Below, one piece after another: positions 44,542-53,294 of a stretch of DNA of 64,000 bases (its first letter is position 1; each line of letters opens with the position of its first letter). Origin of the DNA: Kribbella sp. VKM Ac-2569 (GTDB lineage Bacteria; Actinomycetota; Actinomycetes; Propionibacteriales; Kribbellaceae). Under the pieces are notes generated by a model. It did not search any database. It was not told the DNA's origin and saw only the letters and a list, made by a program, of their open reading frames with translations. Made by a program: the position numbers and the translations under genes. The DNA lies in contig NZ_SGXJ01000003.1 of assembly GCF_004216905.1 (NCBI RefSeq), positions 744,001-808,000 of the forward strand. The letters are read 5' to 3'.

Positions 44542-45392
44542 GTCCTCCAGCGTGCCACCTGGCCGGTGTGTTCCAGCACCAACTGGGCGACAAGTCCGGG
44601 ATCGTTCCGGGGTATCCAGTGGCCACCCCTGATCACCTTGACCGTGAGGTTCGGGGCCCAGCGTGCGATGTCGGTCTGCAGCGGGGTGGTGACGAACGGG
44701 TCGGCATCCGGTGACACCGCGAGCACGGGTACGTCGGTACGCCGTTGTGCGGGCCGGAGGAGCCGTGGGATGACGTTCGCGCGGTACAGCTTGATGCCGT
44801 TCACATAGTCGCCGAGAGAGCGGTTGTCGTCGGGCTGCTGCTTCTCGAGGCGGTTGAACGCGCGGTGCGCCCAGCCTTTGCGCCAGCCAAGCTCAGGGAG
44901 CCATGGGAGGTGGAAGTAGAAGATGTACCAGGAGTGCAGCAACTGCCTGAGCGCTGCGAGAGAGCGCTTTCTGAGGAAGTAACCGGCGTGATCGAGTGAC
45001 GGGCCGGAGATGGACGTGAAGGACGCGATGCGGGGTTGTAGGTCCGGGGCGGTGACGAAGTGCCAGGCCTGGATGGAGCCCCAGTCGTGGGCCAGTACGT
45101 GCACAGGCCGGTCGGGTGACACCTGGTCGATGACTGCCTGGAAGTCGTCCTGCAGGCGATCGAGTGTGTACGCCGCGGTGCTGGTCGGATGGTCGGATTC
45201 GCCGGCGCCGCGGACGTCGTACGCGACCACCTGGAAGTCGTCGGCAAGCAGATCGGCCACCGGCTCCCAGAGCGCCGCGTTGTCCGGATACCCATGCACA
45301 CACACCAGCACCGGGCCGCCGTGGATGCTGTAGTCGTAGACGGCGAGGGTGGTGCCGTCGGGGCTAGTAGTTGTCGACTTCGAGGGTGGCAA
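44538..45392 (-). CDS. Alpha/beta hydrolase, epoxide-hydrolase-like
   Basis: 284 residues read from TTG at 45392; no ATG or GTG lies near the conserved N-terminus in this frame, so TTG is the likely start and overlaps the upstream reductase by 29 bases. Fold motifs: VCVHGYPDN oxyanion region, nucleophile position in LAHDWGS (Asp instead of Ser, as in epoxide hydrolases and dehalogenases), the acid in SPDADPFV and catalytic His in RGGHWIPR. It is the third gene of the operon. Confidence 0.87.
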   Translation of the reverse strand: MPPSKSTTTSPDGTTLAVYDYSIHGGPVLVCVHGYPDNAALWEPVADLLADDFQVVAYDVRGAGESDHPTSTAAYTLDRLQDDFQAVIDQVSPDRPVHVLAHDWGSIQAWHFVTAPDLQPRIASFTSISGPSLDHAGYFLRKRSLAALRQLLHSWYIFYFHLPWLPELGWRKGWAHRAFNRLEKQQPDDNRSLGDYVNGIKLYRANVIPRLLRPAQRRTDVPVLAVSPDADPFVTTPLQTDIARWAPNLTVKVIRGGHWIPRNDPGLVAQLVLEHTGQVARWRT

Positions 45393-46512
45393 AGGTCATT
45401 CCCGCTTTCACCAGGCGCTCGCGCAGAACGGGTCCCATGGCCGCGGCCGTCGTGGTTTGGCCGGCGGTCTCCGGCAGATCGTCGAGCGCCAGACAGAGAG
45501 CGCTCTCCCCGAGCATCTTCGCGGTCTCGTCGTACCCGGGGTCCCTGCCCGCGACCTCGGTGATCACCTGCTTGCCGCCGCCGCGACCAATGAATCGCAC
45601 GTTGAACCACGACTGCGCCCGCCGTTCTGCACTCGGTCCGTCACCGGGCTGGAGCCGCTTCAGCAGCGCGTTCCGGATCGGCGGGACCTGGGCGCCCGCG
45701 ATCAGCAGTCCGATCCCACCGATGCCTGCGGCAACAGTCGGGAGATGCTTCACCGCGGCGTAATGCGAGTACCGGAAGTCCGGTCCGTAGCGATCGAGCA
45801 GCCGGCCCGAGTACCCGACGATCTGCGGATCGATCGTCGGCAACGGAACCGCCCAGAACCCTTGCTGGCGGTGGATCTTCCCGGCAACCGCACGCGCCCT
45901 CCGATCCGTCGGCAGGGGCTCGGCTGCGCGCCGCGCGCGGTGCGCTTCCAGGTTCTGCTTCGGCCGCGAGAACGCGGTGATCGCGGTGTGGAACGTTCCC
46001 CCGGACGGACGGCCACCGCCACGGACCAGTCCGTCGACCTGGATGGGCACGCTCTGCGGCAACTGCTCGACCGTGTACTGCACGCCGAGGTCGTACGGGA
46101 TCGAGTCGAACCCGCACGCGTGAATAAGCCGTGCGCCGGTCTGCGTCGCGCGCTCGTGGTACCGAACGTACATCCGGTCCAGGAACTCCTGCTCACCCGT
46201 GAGATCGAGATACCCCGTCCCGGCCTCGGCGCACGCGGCGACGAGCGGTTCGCCGTACTCGACGTAGGGGCCGACGGTGGTGGCGACGACCTTGGTGGAC
46301 TCGGCGAGTTCGCGCAGCGACTTCGGGTCGGTGACGTCGGCGATCAGGATGTCTCTGCCGAACCGCTCGAGCTTCTGTTTGTTGCGTCCGGCAACCGCCC
46401 AGCGAAGGCCGTCCGGCGCGTTCTCCTCCAGGTACTCCGCGGTGAGCGCTCCCGTGAACCCGCTCGCACCCAGCAGGACGACGTCGTACTCGCGACTCAT
46501 TTCTGCGCTCAC
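45364..46512 (-). CDS. Saccharopine dehydrogenase-family reductase (trans-acting enoyl reductase-like)
   Basis: 382 residues from GTG at 46512 (overlapping the SDR stop as GTGA) or ATG at 46500. The NADP-binding motif VVLLGASGFTGALTAEYL is followed by RWAVAGRNKQKLE and ATTVGPYVEYGEPLV. It resembles the trans-acting enoyl reductases of mycobacterial polyketide lipids and related membrane-associated reductases. It probably reduces a lipid or polyketide-like substrate; this is family inference. Confidence 0.86.
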   Translation of the reverse strand: MSAEMSREYDVVLLGASGFTGALTAEYLEENAPDGLRWAVAGRNKQKLERFGRDILIADVTDPKSLRELAESTKVVATTVGPYVEYGEPLVAACAEAGTGYLDLTGEQEFLDRMYVRYHERATQTGARLIHACGFDSIPYDLGVQYTVEQLPQSVPIQVDGLVRGGGRPSGGTFHTAITAFSRPKQNLEAHRARRAAEPLPTDRRARAVAGKIHRQQGFWAVPLPTIDPQIVGYSGRLLDRYGPDFRYSHYAAVKHLPTVAAGIGGIGLLIAGAQVPPIRNALLKRLQPGDGPSAERRAQSWFNVRFIGRGGGKQVITEVAGRDPGYDETAKMLGESALCLALDDLPETAGQTTTAAAMGPVLRERLVKAGMTFATLEVDNY

Positions 46513-47399
46513 TTCTGAGCAGCCTGGGCGTCAGCGAGACCACCCGCGCCGCTCGGTCGCGAGGACACCTCGGCACCGCGGGCCTGGACGTCGGCCAGCG
46601 CCGCCGCGTCGGCCTTCGGCACGCTGAAGCGCGAGCCGGCCTCGATGACATGCGGGATCACCCAGCGGAACACCTTCAGCGCGCCGATCCAGCCCGGCAC
46701 GTGAACGGTGCGAGAGCGCTTTCTGATGCCCTCGACGAACTTGCCCACGGCGAACTCCAGCGAGTACGTCTTGCCCACTCCCGGGATCCCGGTCCGCACC
46801 TTGCCGAACACCGGGTGCGTGTCGACCCCGCGCACCATGTCGGTGTCGACGAACGTCATGTGCGCGACGCCGACCCGTACGCCGAGGTGCTTCAGCTCGG
46901 ACCGCAGCGTGTTCCCCATCGCCTCGACTCCGGCCTTGGACACGTTGTACGACGCGAGACCCGGGATGTGGACGATTGCGGCGAGGGACGAGACGAGCAA
47001 CAGATAGCCCTTGCTCTCCAGCAGGTACGGCAGCGTCAGGTGGACGGTGCGCCAGACACCGATCAGGTCGACATCCAGTACGCGCTCCCAGACCTTCGGG
47101 TCCATGCTCCGGCTGAAGCCCGGCGCCGCGATCCCGGCGTTCGCCATCACGACGTCGATCCGGCCGTAGCGCTCGGCGATCGCCTCGACCGCGGTCCGCA
47201 GCGAGTCGGTGTCGGTGACGTCGGCCTCCCACCAGCCGGAGTCCGGGCCGCAGTCCTCCGCGACCTTCTTCAACTCGTCCGGCTCCAGGCCGACCAGCGC
47301 GAGCTTCGCGCCGTCCTCCGCCAGCTTCCGGGCGACCGCGGCGCCGATCCCCCGGGAGGCGCCGGTGATGAGCACGACTTGACCGGCCAACGGACGCAT
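46509..47399 (-). CDS. Short-chain dehydrogenase/reductase, first gene of the TetR-controlled operon
   Basis: 296 residues from ATG at 47399 with GGAGG upstream. Classical SDR: VLITGASRGIGAAVA (TGxxxGxG), NAG in MANAGIAAP, catalytic Ser in VSSLAAI and YxxxK in YNVSKAGVE. A C-terminal extension of about 50 residues follows. NAD(P)-dependent oxidoreductase of unknown substrate. Two palindromes in the gap to the divergent TetR gene suggest tight repression. Confidence 0.92.
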   Translation of the reverse strand: MRPLAGQVVLITGASRGIGAAVARKLAEDGAKLALVGLEPDELKKVAEDCGPDSGWWEADVTDTDSLRTAVEAIAERYGRIDVVMANAGIAAPGFSRSMDPKVWERVLDVDLIGVWRTVHLTLPYLLESKGYLLLVSSLAAIVHIPGLASYNVSKAGVEAMGNTLRSELKHLGVRVGVAHMTFVDTDMVRGVDTHPVFGKVRTGIPGVGKTYSLEFAVGKFVEGIRKRSRTVHVPGWIGALKVFRWVIPHVIEAGSRFSVPKADAAALADVQARGAEVSSRPSGAGGLADAQAAQK

Positions 47400-47416
47400 C
47401 TGGCACCTCCAGCTTG

Positions 47417-47463
47417 TTGAGTGGATACTCAACAGTAAGTGATTATTGACCGAATACTCAATA
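47417..47463. promoter_or_regulatory. Two TetR operators, consensus TTGAnYgrATACTCAA
   Basis: TTGAGTGGATACTCAA (47417-47432) and the 16-base core TTGACCGAATACTCAA within 47444-47463, the latter extended to TATTGA...TCAATA. Both are palindromic and lie between the divergent SDR and TetR starts, so both promoters should be controlled. Confidence 0.8.
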
Positions 47464-47473
47464 GACTGCCCGC

Positions 47474-48085
47474 ATGAGCCAGATCTCCTCCTCCGGTGCC
47501 AGGCTGCGGCCCGATGAGCGGCGGGCGCAGATCCTCGCGGCCGCGCGCCGGGTGCTGCTCGCGGACCCGCACCGCGAGCTCACGGTCGAGCTCGTCGCCG
47601 CCGAGGCCGGCGTCTCCCCCGCTCTCCTGTTTCACTACTTCGGCTCCAAGAAGAAGTTCCAGTACGCCGTCATCGAGGAAGCCGCGGCCGAGGTCATGCT
47701 GCGCACCGCCCCGGACCCGTCGCTGCCGCCCGACGAGCAGCTGCGTGCCGGGATCCGCGCGTTCGTCCGCGCCGTCCTCGAGGCTCCCCAGCTGTACCGG
47801 GCCACCCTGTTGATGTCGGCCGCCGGGGACCCCGACGTCAGAGCGCTGCACTCCGACCTGCGCCGTGTCTTCAGCCAGTGGGTGATCAGCGCCGTCGCCG
47901 AGCGCGGCATCGAGATCACCCCCGTCGTCGAGCTCGCCTGTCACGGCTGGCAGGGTTACGTCGAACAGACCCTGCTGGTGTGGATCGACAACCCGACCGT
48001 CTCGCCGGAAGCCCTCGAGCATCTGTGCGCGCAGTCCCTGGACGCCATCCTGTCGACAACCAGCCTCACGACGACCCCGGAGTGA
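47474..48085 (+). CDS. TetR/AcrR-family regulator of the SDR operon
   Basis: 203 residues. Helix-turn-helix at about 15-60 (RAQILAAARRVLLADPHRELTVELVAAEAGVSPALLFHYFGSKKKF overall), followed by a helical ligand domain. Divergent from the SDR operon. It probably senses a hydrophobic molecule related to the operon's substrate. Its last 20 bases overlap the convergent marR gene. Confidence 0.93.
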   Translation: MSQISSSGARLRPDERRAQILAAARRVLLADPHRELTVELVAAEAGVSPALLFHYFGSKKKFQYAVIEEAAAEVMLRTAPDPSLPPDEQLRAGIRAFVRAVLEAPQLYRATLLMSAAGDPDVRALHSDLRRVFSQWVISAVAERGIEITPVVELACHGWQGYVEQTLLVWIDNPTVSPEALEHLCAQSLDAILSTTSLTTTPE

Positions 48086-48530
48086 TCTCCGACGGCTCGG
48101 CAGCGAGCGCGGTCAGCAACTGCAGCACCTTGCCGATCAGACCGTCAGTCGCCTCCGCGCCGAGCCGCGCGGTCAGCTCCGCATCGATCGCGGACAGCAC
48201 GACTCGGCAGCGACCGAGCAGTTGCTCGCCTGCAGCCGTGACCTTCAGGTCTGCGGCCCGTCCTCGCCCAGGTGCCGTCAGTCGCTCGACAGCCCCCATG
48301 TCCTGCAACTGCAGGAGCGTCGACTGCATGCTCTGGGCTGTGATGCCGTCCCTCCGGGCGAGCTCGCTGTACGACAACCCCGGCTGGTGTGCGAGATGCC
48401 CCAGCGCCGAGAAGTGCCGCAGCGACAGGCCCTCCGCCCGGAGATCACGCTCCAACCGCGCGCGCAGCTCTCCACCCAGCATCACCAGCAACAGCGCGGG
48501 ACTCAGCGGCGGTCGCCTGGTCTCTTCCAT
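48066..48530 (-). CDS. MarR-family transcriptional regulator
   Basis: 154 residues from ATG at 48530. Winged-helix region LSLRHFSALGHLAHQPGLSYSELARRDGITAQSMQSTLLQLQ followed by the wing with LTAPGRGRAADLKVTAAG, typical of MarR. It is divergent from the DUF2269 gene, with repeated CAGTCT-type sites in the gap. It probably controls itself and the two membrane-protein genes. Confidence 0.92.
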   Translation of the reverse strand: MEETRRPPLSPALLLVMLGGELRARLERDLRAEGLSLRHFSALGHLAHQPGLSYSELARRDGITAQSMQSTLLQLQDMGAVERLTAPGRGRAADLKVTAAGEQLLGRCRVVLSAIDAELTARLGAEATDGLIGKVLQLLTALAAEPSEITPGSS

Positions 48531-48549
48531 CCGGCAATCATCGCAGGTT

Positions 48550-48585
48550 TCAGTCTCACTGATACTTGAGTTACAGTCTGGCTGA
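48550..48585. promoter_or_regulatory. Probable MarR operators
   Basis: TCAGT-CTC-ACTGA at 48550-48562 is a perfect palindrome; CAGTCTGGCTGA at 48574-48585 repeats its form 24 bases away. GTTTCAG and CTGAAAC also frame the whole block. Located between the divergent starts. Confidence 0.65.
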
Positions 48586-48609
48586 AACTTTCGACCTCTG
48601 GGGAGTGTG

Positions 48610-49077
48610 ATGAACAAGTTCCTGCTCAGCGTCCATGTCCTGGCCGCGATCATCTTCGTCGGTCCGGTGACGATCGCGGCGAGCATGTTCCCGCCGATCG
48701 CCCGCCGGACGCTCCTGGCGGAGGCGCCGGACGCCGCGGTACTGGCGGTCCTCCACCGCATCAGCAAGGTCTACGCGATCGGCGGTCTGGCCGTGCCCGT
48801 CTTCGGTCTTGCGGTGGCCGGCGGGATGGGGGTGCTGGGCGACTACTGGCTGATCATCTCGATGATCCTCACGCTCGTCGCCGCTGCCTTGCTCGCCTTC
48901 GTGGTCATCCCCACACAATCCCGTGTGCTGGCAGCGGCCGCCGCCGGTCCCGACGTACGCACGGCGCTGCTCCCCCAGGCCAAGGCACTGTCCATGACCA
49001 CCGGCGTGTTCGCCCTCCTGTGGGCCGTCGTCGTGGTGCTGATGATCGTCCGCCCCGGTTCGACAACGGGGGCCTGA
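48610..49077 (+). CDS. DUF2269 family membrane protein
   Basis: 155 residues from ATG at 48610 (GTG at 48607 is an alternative), with GGGAG just upstream. Four membrane segments, starting KFLLSVHVLAAIIFVGPVTIAASMFPP, match DUF2269. Function unknown. The next gene starts three bases after its stop, so the two form an operon opposite the MarR gene. Confidence 0.88.
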   Translation: MNKFLLSVHVLAAIIFVGPVTIAASMFPPIARRTLLAEAPDAAVLAVLHRISKVYAIGGLAVPVFGLAVAGGMGVLGDYWLIISMILTLVAAALLAFVVIPTQSRVLAAAAAGPDVRTALLPQAKALSMTTGVFALLWAVVVVLMIVRPGSTTGA

Positions 49078-49079
49078 CG

Positions 49080-49343
49080 ATGAAGGTGCTGAAGATCGCG
49101 GCGGCCGTCGAGGCTGCGACGGTGTGCTTGCTGTTCGCGAACCTCCTCACGGTGCATTGGGCGCCCGTCTCGTCGGTGCTGGGTCCGACGCACGGTACGG
49201 CGTACCTCGTGACGATCGTGACGGTCCTCACCTCGGCCGGCGCGTCGCCGCGGGCAAAGGTGCTCTCGTTCGTCCCTGCGGTCGGCGGGTACCTGGCATT
49301 GCGGAGGATGTCAGCGCGCGAGCCGTGGGGGTCTGCGCGTTAG
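49080..49343 (+). CDS. DUF3817-like small membrane protein
   Basis: 87 residues from ATG at 49080. Three hydrophobic segments with AAAVEAATVCLLFANLLTVHW and VLGPTHGTAYLVTIV, the pattern of DUF3817 proteins. Function unknown; co-transcribed with the DUF2269 gene and likely under the same MarR regulator. Confidence 0.82.
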   Translation: MKVLKIAAAVEAATVCLLFANLLTVHWAPVSSVLGPTHGTAYLVTIVTVLTSAGASPRAKVLSFVPAVGGYLALRRMSAREPWGSAR

Positions 49344-49352
49344 GGTTCTCGC

Positions 49353-50156
49353 GTGCTGACGGTTGCCACGGTGAATGTGAATGGGATCAGGGCCGCCTTT
49401 CGGCGCGGGATGGCGCCGTGGCTGGAGAGCACGGACCCGGACTTGTTGCTGATGCAGGAAGTCCGCGCGTCCGACGACGTACTGCGGGAGCTCCTCGGCG
49501 GCGACTGGAACATCGCGCACGCCGAGCCGGCGATCGACGGGCACAAGGGACGCGCGGGCGTCGCGGTCGCGAGCCGGCGGCCGATCAAGGACGAGCGCGG
49601 CGAGATCGGACCCGAACGGTTCGCCGGGACCGGGCGCTGGGTCGAGGCGGACGTGGTGCTGGACGACGGTACGACGTTGACCGCGGTCAGCACGTACGTG
49701 TTCACCGGCGAGTTCGAGACCCCGCCGCGGCAGGAGGAGAAGTACGCGTTCCTGGACGTGATCACCGCCCGGCTGGCCGAGCTGCGGGCGGACGGGCGGC
49801 ACGTGCTGATGTGCGGCGACCTCAACATCGCGCACCGCGAGGAAGACCTGAAGGCCTGGAAGGCGAACCGCAAGAAGAGCGGCTTCCTGCCCGAGGAGCG
49901 CGCCTGGATGGACCGTCTCTTCGAGGCCGGCTGGGTAGACCTGGGCCGCCGCTTCGGCGGTGAAGGCCCCGGCCCGTACTCGTGGTGGTCCTGGCGCGGC
50001 AAGGCCTTCGACAACGACGCCGGCTGGCGCATCGACTACCAGATCGCCTCCCCCGAACTGGCAGCCGCCGCCACCAATTGCGTCGTCCACCGAGCCCCGA
50101 CGTACGCCGAACGCTGGAGCGACCACGCCCCTGTCGTCGCGACGTACGAGATCTAG
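49353..50156 (+). CDS. xthA: Exodeoxyribonuclease III
   Basis: 267 residues from GTG at 49353. EEP-fold nuclease with TVNVNGIRAAF, metal Glu in LLLMQEVRA, catalytic Asn/Asp in GDLNIAHRE, and SDHAPVV. It acts as an AP endonuclease and 3'-5' exonuclease in base-excision repair. Ten bases separate it from the DUF3817 gene, so partial read-through is possible. Confidence 0.94.
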   Translation: MLTVATVNVNGIRAAFRRGMAPWLESTDPDLLLMQEVRASDDVLRELLGGDWNIAHAEPAIDGHKGRAGVAVASRRPIKDERGEIGPERFAGTGRWVEADVVLDDGTTLTAVSTYVFTGEFETPPRQEEKYAFLDVITARLAELRADGRHVLMCGDLNIAHREEDLKAWKANRKKSGFLPEERAWMDRLFEAGWVDLGRRFGGEGPGPYSWWSWRGKAFDNDAGWRIDYQIASPELAAAATNCVVHRAPTYAERWSDHAPVVATYEI

Positions 50157-50180
50157 CCTGACCGTGCCTACGGTTGGGCC

Positions 50181-50891
50181 ATGACCGACGATCCTTCCTT
50201 CGTCCTGCCGACGCCCGATGTCACCCGGACGGCGCACGAGGGACTGCTGCTCAACCTCCCGGACACCCCGGAACCCGCGCCGGCCGTTCTGCTGAACCAC
50301 GGAGTGCCCTACCGCGCGGAGGGCAGGCCGTTGCCGAGTGCGTGGCAGATCTATCAGGGGTACGCCGCTCAGCTCGCCGCCCACGGCTCCGTGGCCGCTG
50401 TCGTCGACCACAGTCCCGACGGGCTTCCCGACGACGGTCGCTCGCTGACTGCGCTGTCGAAGGCGATCGCGGCCGTCCGGGCGCACCCGCGCGTGGACGC
50501 GAGCCGCGTCGCCCTGTGGTTCTTCTCCGGCGGCTCACCGCTGTCCGTCGGCTTCCTGCAGAGTCCCCCGGACTGGCTCAAATGCATCGCCCTGACCTAC
50601 CCGGTCCTCGGCGACTCCGAACTGGTCACGATCCGCGGCGTGCACCCGGTCGACGCCGTCAGGGGTGCGCGCGGGCTCCCGCTCGTGATGACCGTGGTCG
50701 GTCGTGAACTGCCGGACGTGGCGCTCACCCAGCCGCCGTTCATCGACGCCGCGCGGGCGGCTGGTGCCGATCTCGAGCTGATCGAAGTACCGGATGGCCG
50801 GCACGGTTTCGACGTACTCGACCACACCGAAGAGTCGCGCCAGGCGGTGGCAGCCGCGTTGTCCGCGGTGACGGAACGCGTGCGCGCTTAG
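50181..50891 (+). CDS. Dienelactone hydrolase-like alpha/beta hydrolase
   Basis: 236 residues. Alpha/beta fold with VLLNHGVPYR near the oxyanion site, the nucleophile region VALWFFSGGSPL (Ser in FSGGS) and catalytic His in GRHGFD. Close to dienelactone hydrolase-family proteins, but the exact esterase substrate is unknown. It lies 32 bases before the oligopeptidase gene. Confidence 0.82.
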   Translation: MTDDPSFVLPTPDVTRTAHEGLLLNLPDTPEPAPAVLLNHGVPYRAEGRPLPSAWQIYQGYAAQLAAHGSVAAVVDHSPDGLPDDGRSLTALSKAIAAVRAHPRVDASRVALWFFSGGSPLSVGFLQSPPDWLKCIALTYPVLGDSELVTIRGVHPVDAVRGARGLPLVMTVVGRELPDVALTQPPFIDAARAAGADLELIEVPDGRHGFDVLDHTEESRQAVAAALSAVTERVRA

Positions 50892-50923
50892 TCCTTGTCC
50901 GACGTCGCAGGTAGTCTCGCGGC

Positions 50924-53020
50924 ATGTCCGAGAATTCTTCTTCTGTCACATCTTCTGGCACACCGCCGGTCGCCGCCCGGAAGCCGGTCGAGCGGGTGCA
51001 TCACGGTGATGTTTTCGTCGACGAGTACGAGTGGTTGCGGGACAAGAGCGACGACGAGGTGCTGGGGTACCTGCGGGCCGAGAACGCGTACACCGAGGCG
51101 CGGACGGCGCACCTGGAATCGTTGCGCGAGGCAATCTTCAAGGAGATCTCGGACCGGACGCTGCAGACCGACCTGAGCGTGCCGGCCCGGCGCGGCGGGT
51201 ACTGGTACTACTCGCGCACGATCGAGGGGCAGCAGTACTCGCTGCACTGCCGGGTCAAGGTGGACGGCGACCGGCCGCCGGCCACCGACGGCGAGATCGC
51301 CGGCGAAGAGGTCATGCTGGACGGCAACGAGGTGGCCGGCGGCTCCGAGTTCTTCTCGCTCGGCACCGTCGACGTGTCCCCCGACGGCCGCCTGCTGGCG
51401 TACTCCGTCGATCTCAAGGGCGACGAGCGGTTCACGCTGCGGATCAAGGACCTCGACACCGGTGAACTGCTGCCGGACGAGCTGCCCGAGGTGCACTACG
51501 GCTCGGCCTGGTCCGCCGACGGCTCGACGATCTTCTACACCAAGGTCGACGACGCCTGGCGCCCGTACCAGGTCTGGCGGCACACCCTCGGCGCTGCTGA
51601 TGACGTCCTGGTGATGGAGGAGCCGGACGAGCGGTTCTGGGTCGGCGTCGACCTGACCCGCAACGAGCAGGCGATCATGATCGCGCTCGGCAGCAAGCTC
51701 ACCAGCGAGGTCTGGCTGCTCGACGCTCAGAACCCGACGGGTGACCCCGTCGTGGTCGCTGCCCGCCGCGAGGGTGTCGAGTACGACGTCGAGCATGCCG
51801 GCGACCGGCTGCTGATCACCCACAACGCCGACGCGGCCAACTTCTCGCTGGCCTCCGCGCCGCTCGACTCCCCCGGCGACTGGACGACGCTGATCGAGGG
51901 CGACGAGACCAGCCGCCTGCTCGGCGCGGACGCGTTCGCCGACCACGTCATCCTGTACCGGCGCCGCAACGCGCTCACCGAGCTCGCGATCATGCGACGT
52001 ACCAACGACGGCTTCGGCGATCCAGAAGTACTGGAGTTCGACGAGCCGATCTACACCGTGTCCCCCGGCCGCAACGACGAGTGGCACGACACCCGGTACC
52101 GCTTCGGCTACACCTCCCTCATCACGCCGGGTTCGACGTACGACGTGGACGTGGCGACCGGTGAGCGGCGACTGCTCAAGCAGCAGCCCGTGCTCGGCGA
52201 CGTGGACCTCACCGCGTACACGCAGTACCGGGAGTGGGCGACCGCGCCGGACGGGACGAAGGTGCCGATCTCGATGGTCGCGCGCAAGGACGTCGCGAAG
52301 GACGGGAACGCCCCGGTCGTGCTGTACGGGTACGGCTCGTACGAGACGTCGGTCGACCCGTGGTTCTCGATCCCGCGGCTGTCGCTCCTCGACCGCGGCG
52401 TGGTGTTCGCGATCGCGCACATCCGCGGCGGCGGCGAGCTCGGCCGGCACTGGTACGACGACGGCAAGATGCTCACCAAGCGGAACACGTTCACCGACTT
52501 CGTGGCGGCCGCCGAACACCTGGTGCAGTCCGGCTGGACCAGGCCGGAACGGATCGTCGCCCAGGGCGGCAGCGCCGGCGGGCTGCTGATGGGCGCGGTC
52601 GCGAACCTGGCCCCGCAGGCATTCGGCGGAATCGTCGCGGAAGTCCCCTTCGTCGACGCGTTGACGACGATTCTGGACCCGTCGCTGCCGCTCACCGTGA
52701 TCGAGTGGGAGGAATGGGGCAATCCGCTCGAAGACGCGGGCGTCTACGAGTACATGAAGTCCTACTCGCCGTACGAAAACGTCACCGCGCAGCACTATCC
52801 GCGCATCCTGGCGATCACCAGCCTGAACGACACCCGGGTGTTCTTCGTCGAGCCGGCGAAGTGGGTGGCGAAACTCCGGGCGACCGCGTCCGGTGACACC
52901 GACGTACTGCTCAAGACCGAGATGGACGCCGGGCACGGCGGCCGCAGCGGGCGGTACGACGCCTGGCGCGAGGTCGCGTTCTCGCTCGCCTGGGAGCTGG
53001 ACGCCCTCGGCCTGAGCTAA
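50924..53020 (+). CDS. ptrB: Oligopeptidase B (protease II, S9A family)
   Basis: 698 residues. N-terminal seven-bladed propeller (from [20 protein letters not shown]) and C-terminal alpha/beta hydrolase domain with S550 (GGSAGG), D636 (SLNDTRV) and H671 (DAGHGG). The sequence is closer to oligopeptidase B than to prolyl endopeptidase in the N-terminal helix and the [13 protein letters not shown] segment. Cytosolic peptidase that cuts short peptides after basic residues, if OPB. A large hairpin follows the stop. Confidence 0.9.
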   Translation: MSENSSSVTSSGTPPVAARKPVERVHHGDVFVDEYEWLRDKSDDEVLGYLRAENAYTEARTAHLESLREAIFKEISDRTLQTDLSVPARRGGYWYYSRTIEGQQYSLHCRVKVDGDRPPATDGEIAGEEVMLDGNEVAGGSEFFSLGTVDVSPDGRLLAYSVDLKGDERFTLRIKDLDTGELLPDELPEVHYGSAWSADGSTIFYTKVDDAWRPYQVWRHTLGAADDVLVMEEPDERFWVGVDLTRNEQAIMIALGSKLTSEVWLLDAQNPTGDPVVVAARREGVEYDVEHAGDRLLITHNADAANFSLASAPLDSPGDWTTLIEGDETSRLLGADAFADHVILYRRRNALTELAIMRRTNDGFGDPEVLEFDEPIYTVSPGRNDEWHDTRYRFGYTSLITPGSTYDVDVATGERRLLKQQPVLGDVDLTAYTQYREWATAPDGTKVPISMVARKDVAKDGNAPVVLYGYGSYETSVDPWFSIPRLSLLDRGVVFAIAHIRGGGELGRHWYDDGKMLTKRNTFTDFVAAAEHLVQSGWTRPERIVAQGGSAGGLLMGAVANLAPQAFGGIVAEVPFVDALTTILDPSLPLTVIEWEEWGNPLEDAGVYEYMKSYSPYENVTAQHYPRILAITSLNDTRVFFVEPAKWVAKLRATASGDTDVLLKTEMDAGHGGRSGRYDAWREVAFSLAWELDALGLS

Positions 53021-53053
53021 CTGCGCCCGACCAAGACGGCCAGGGAATTTCTG

Positions 53054-53087
53054 GCCCCGGATGTGTGTTGTGCAACACATCCGGGGC
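53054..53087. terminator. Hairpin after the oligopeptidase gene
   Basis: Perfect 13-bp arms (53054-53066 and 53075-53087) around an 8-base loop, 33 bases past the stop. A second, shifted pairing (TGTGTTG/CAACACA) is possible inside it. No T-tract. Likely ends the ptrB transcript ahead of the sigma gene. Confidence 0.7.
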
Positions 53088-53203
53088 ACCGGAACACTGG
53101 ATTTCTGTACGGATTCTCAGGTTGTGTCCCGGAGTGTTGGGCCGAATAGGCCACCAGCACCCCGGGACACCGGTTTCCACGGCGAATTCGCTGCCGGGAA
53201 CTC

Positions 53204-53225
53204 TCAGGGAACCTTCAGGGTGTTT
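53204..53225 (+). promoter_or_regulatory. Tandem TCAGGG repeats upstream of the group 2 sigma gene
   Basis: TCAGGGAACCT and TCAGGGTGTTT are two 11-base units in direct repeat, about 70 bases upstream of the sigma start. The block GGAACCTTC..AGGG matches the response-regulator site B at 21413-21445, suggesting a shared regulator. Confidence 0.5.
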
Positions 53226-53294
53226 ACACACTGGTACCGGAATCTTGAACCCTACTCGAGCGTTGCTCTCCATGTAACGACGAAGGGAGTTTCG

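Noticed and set aside
44159-44626. N-terminal extension of the operon's MBL gene
   Set aside because: It overlaps the yccF coding sequence in another frame. GTG 44158 matches the conserved N-terminus.
53197-53225. ECF-type promoter (GGAAC ... GTT) ahead of the group 2 sigma gene
   Set aside because: The spacing between GGAAC and GTT is either 9 or 20 bases, not the 15-17 normally required. The 11-base repeat explanation fits better.
53061-53294. N-terminal extension of the group 2 sigma factor
   Set aside because: It translates through a terminator hairpin and the repeat block. GTG 53295 has a ribosome site and gives the normal length.
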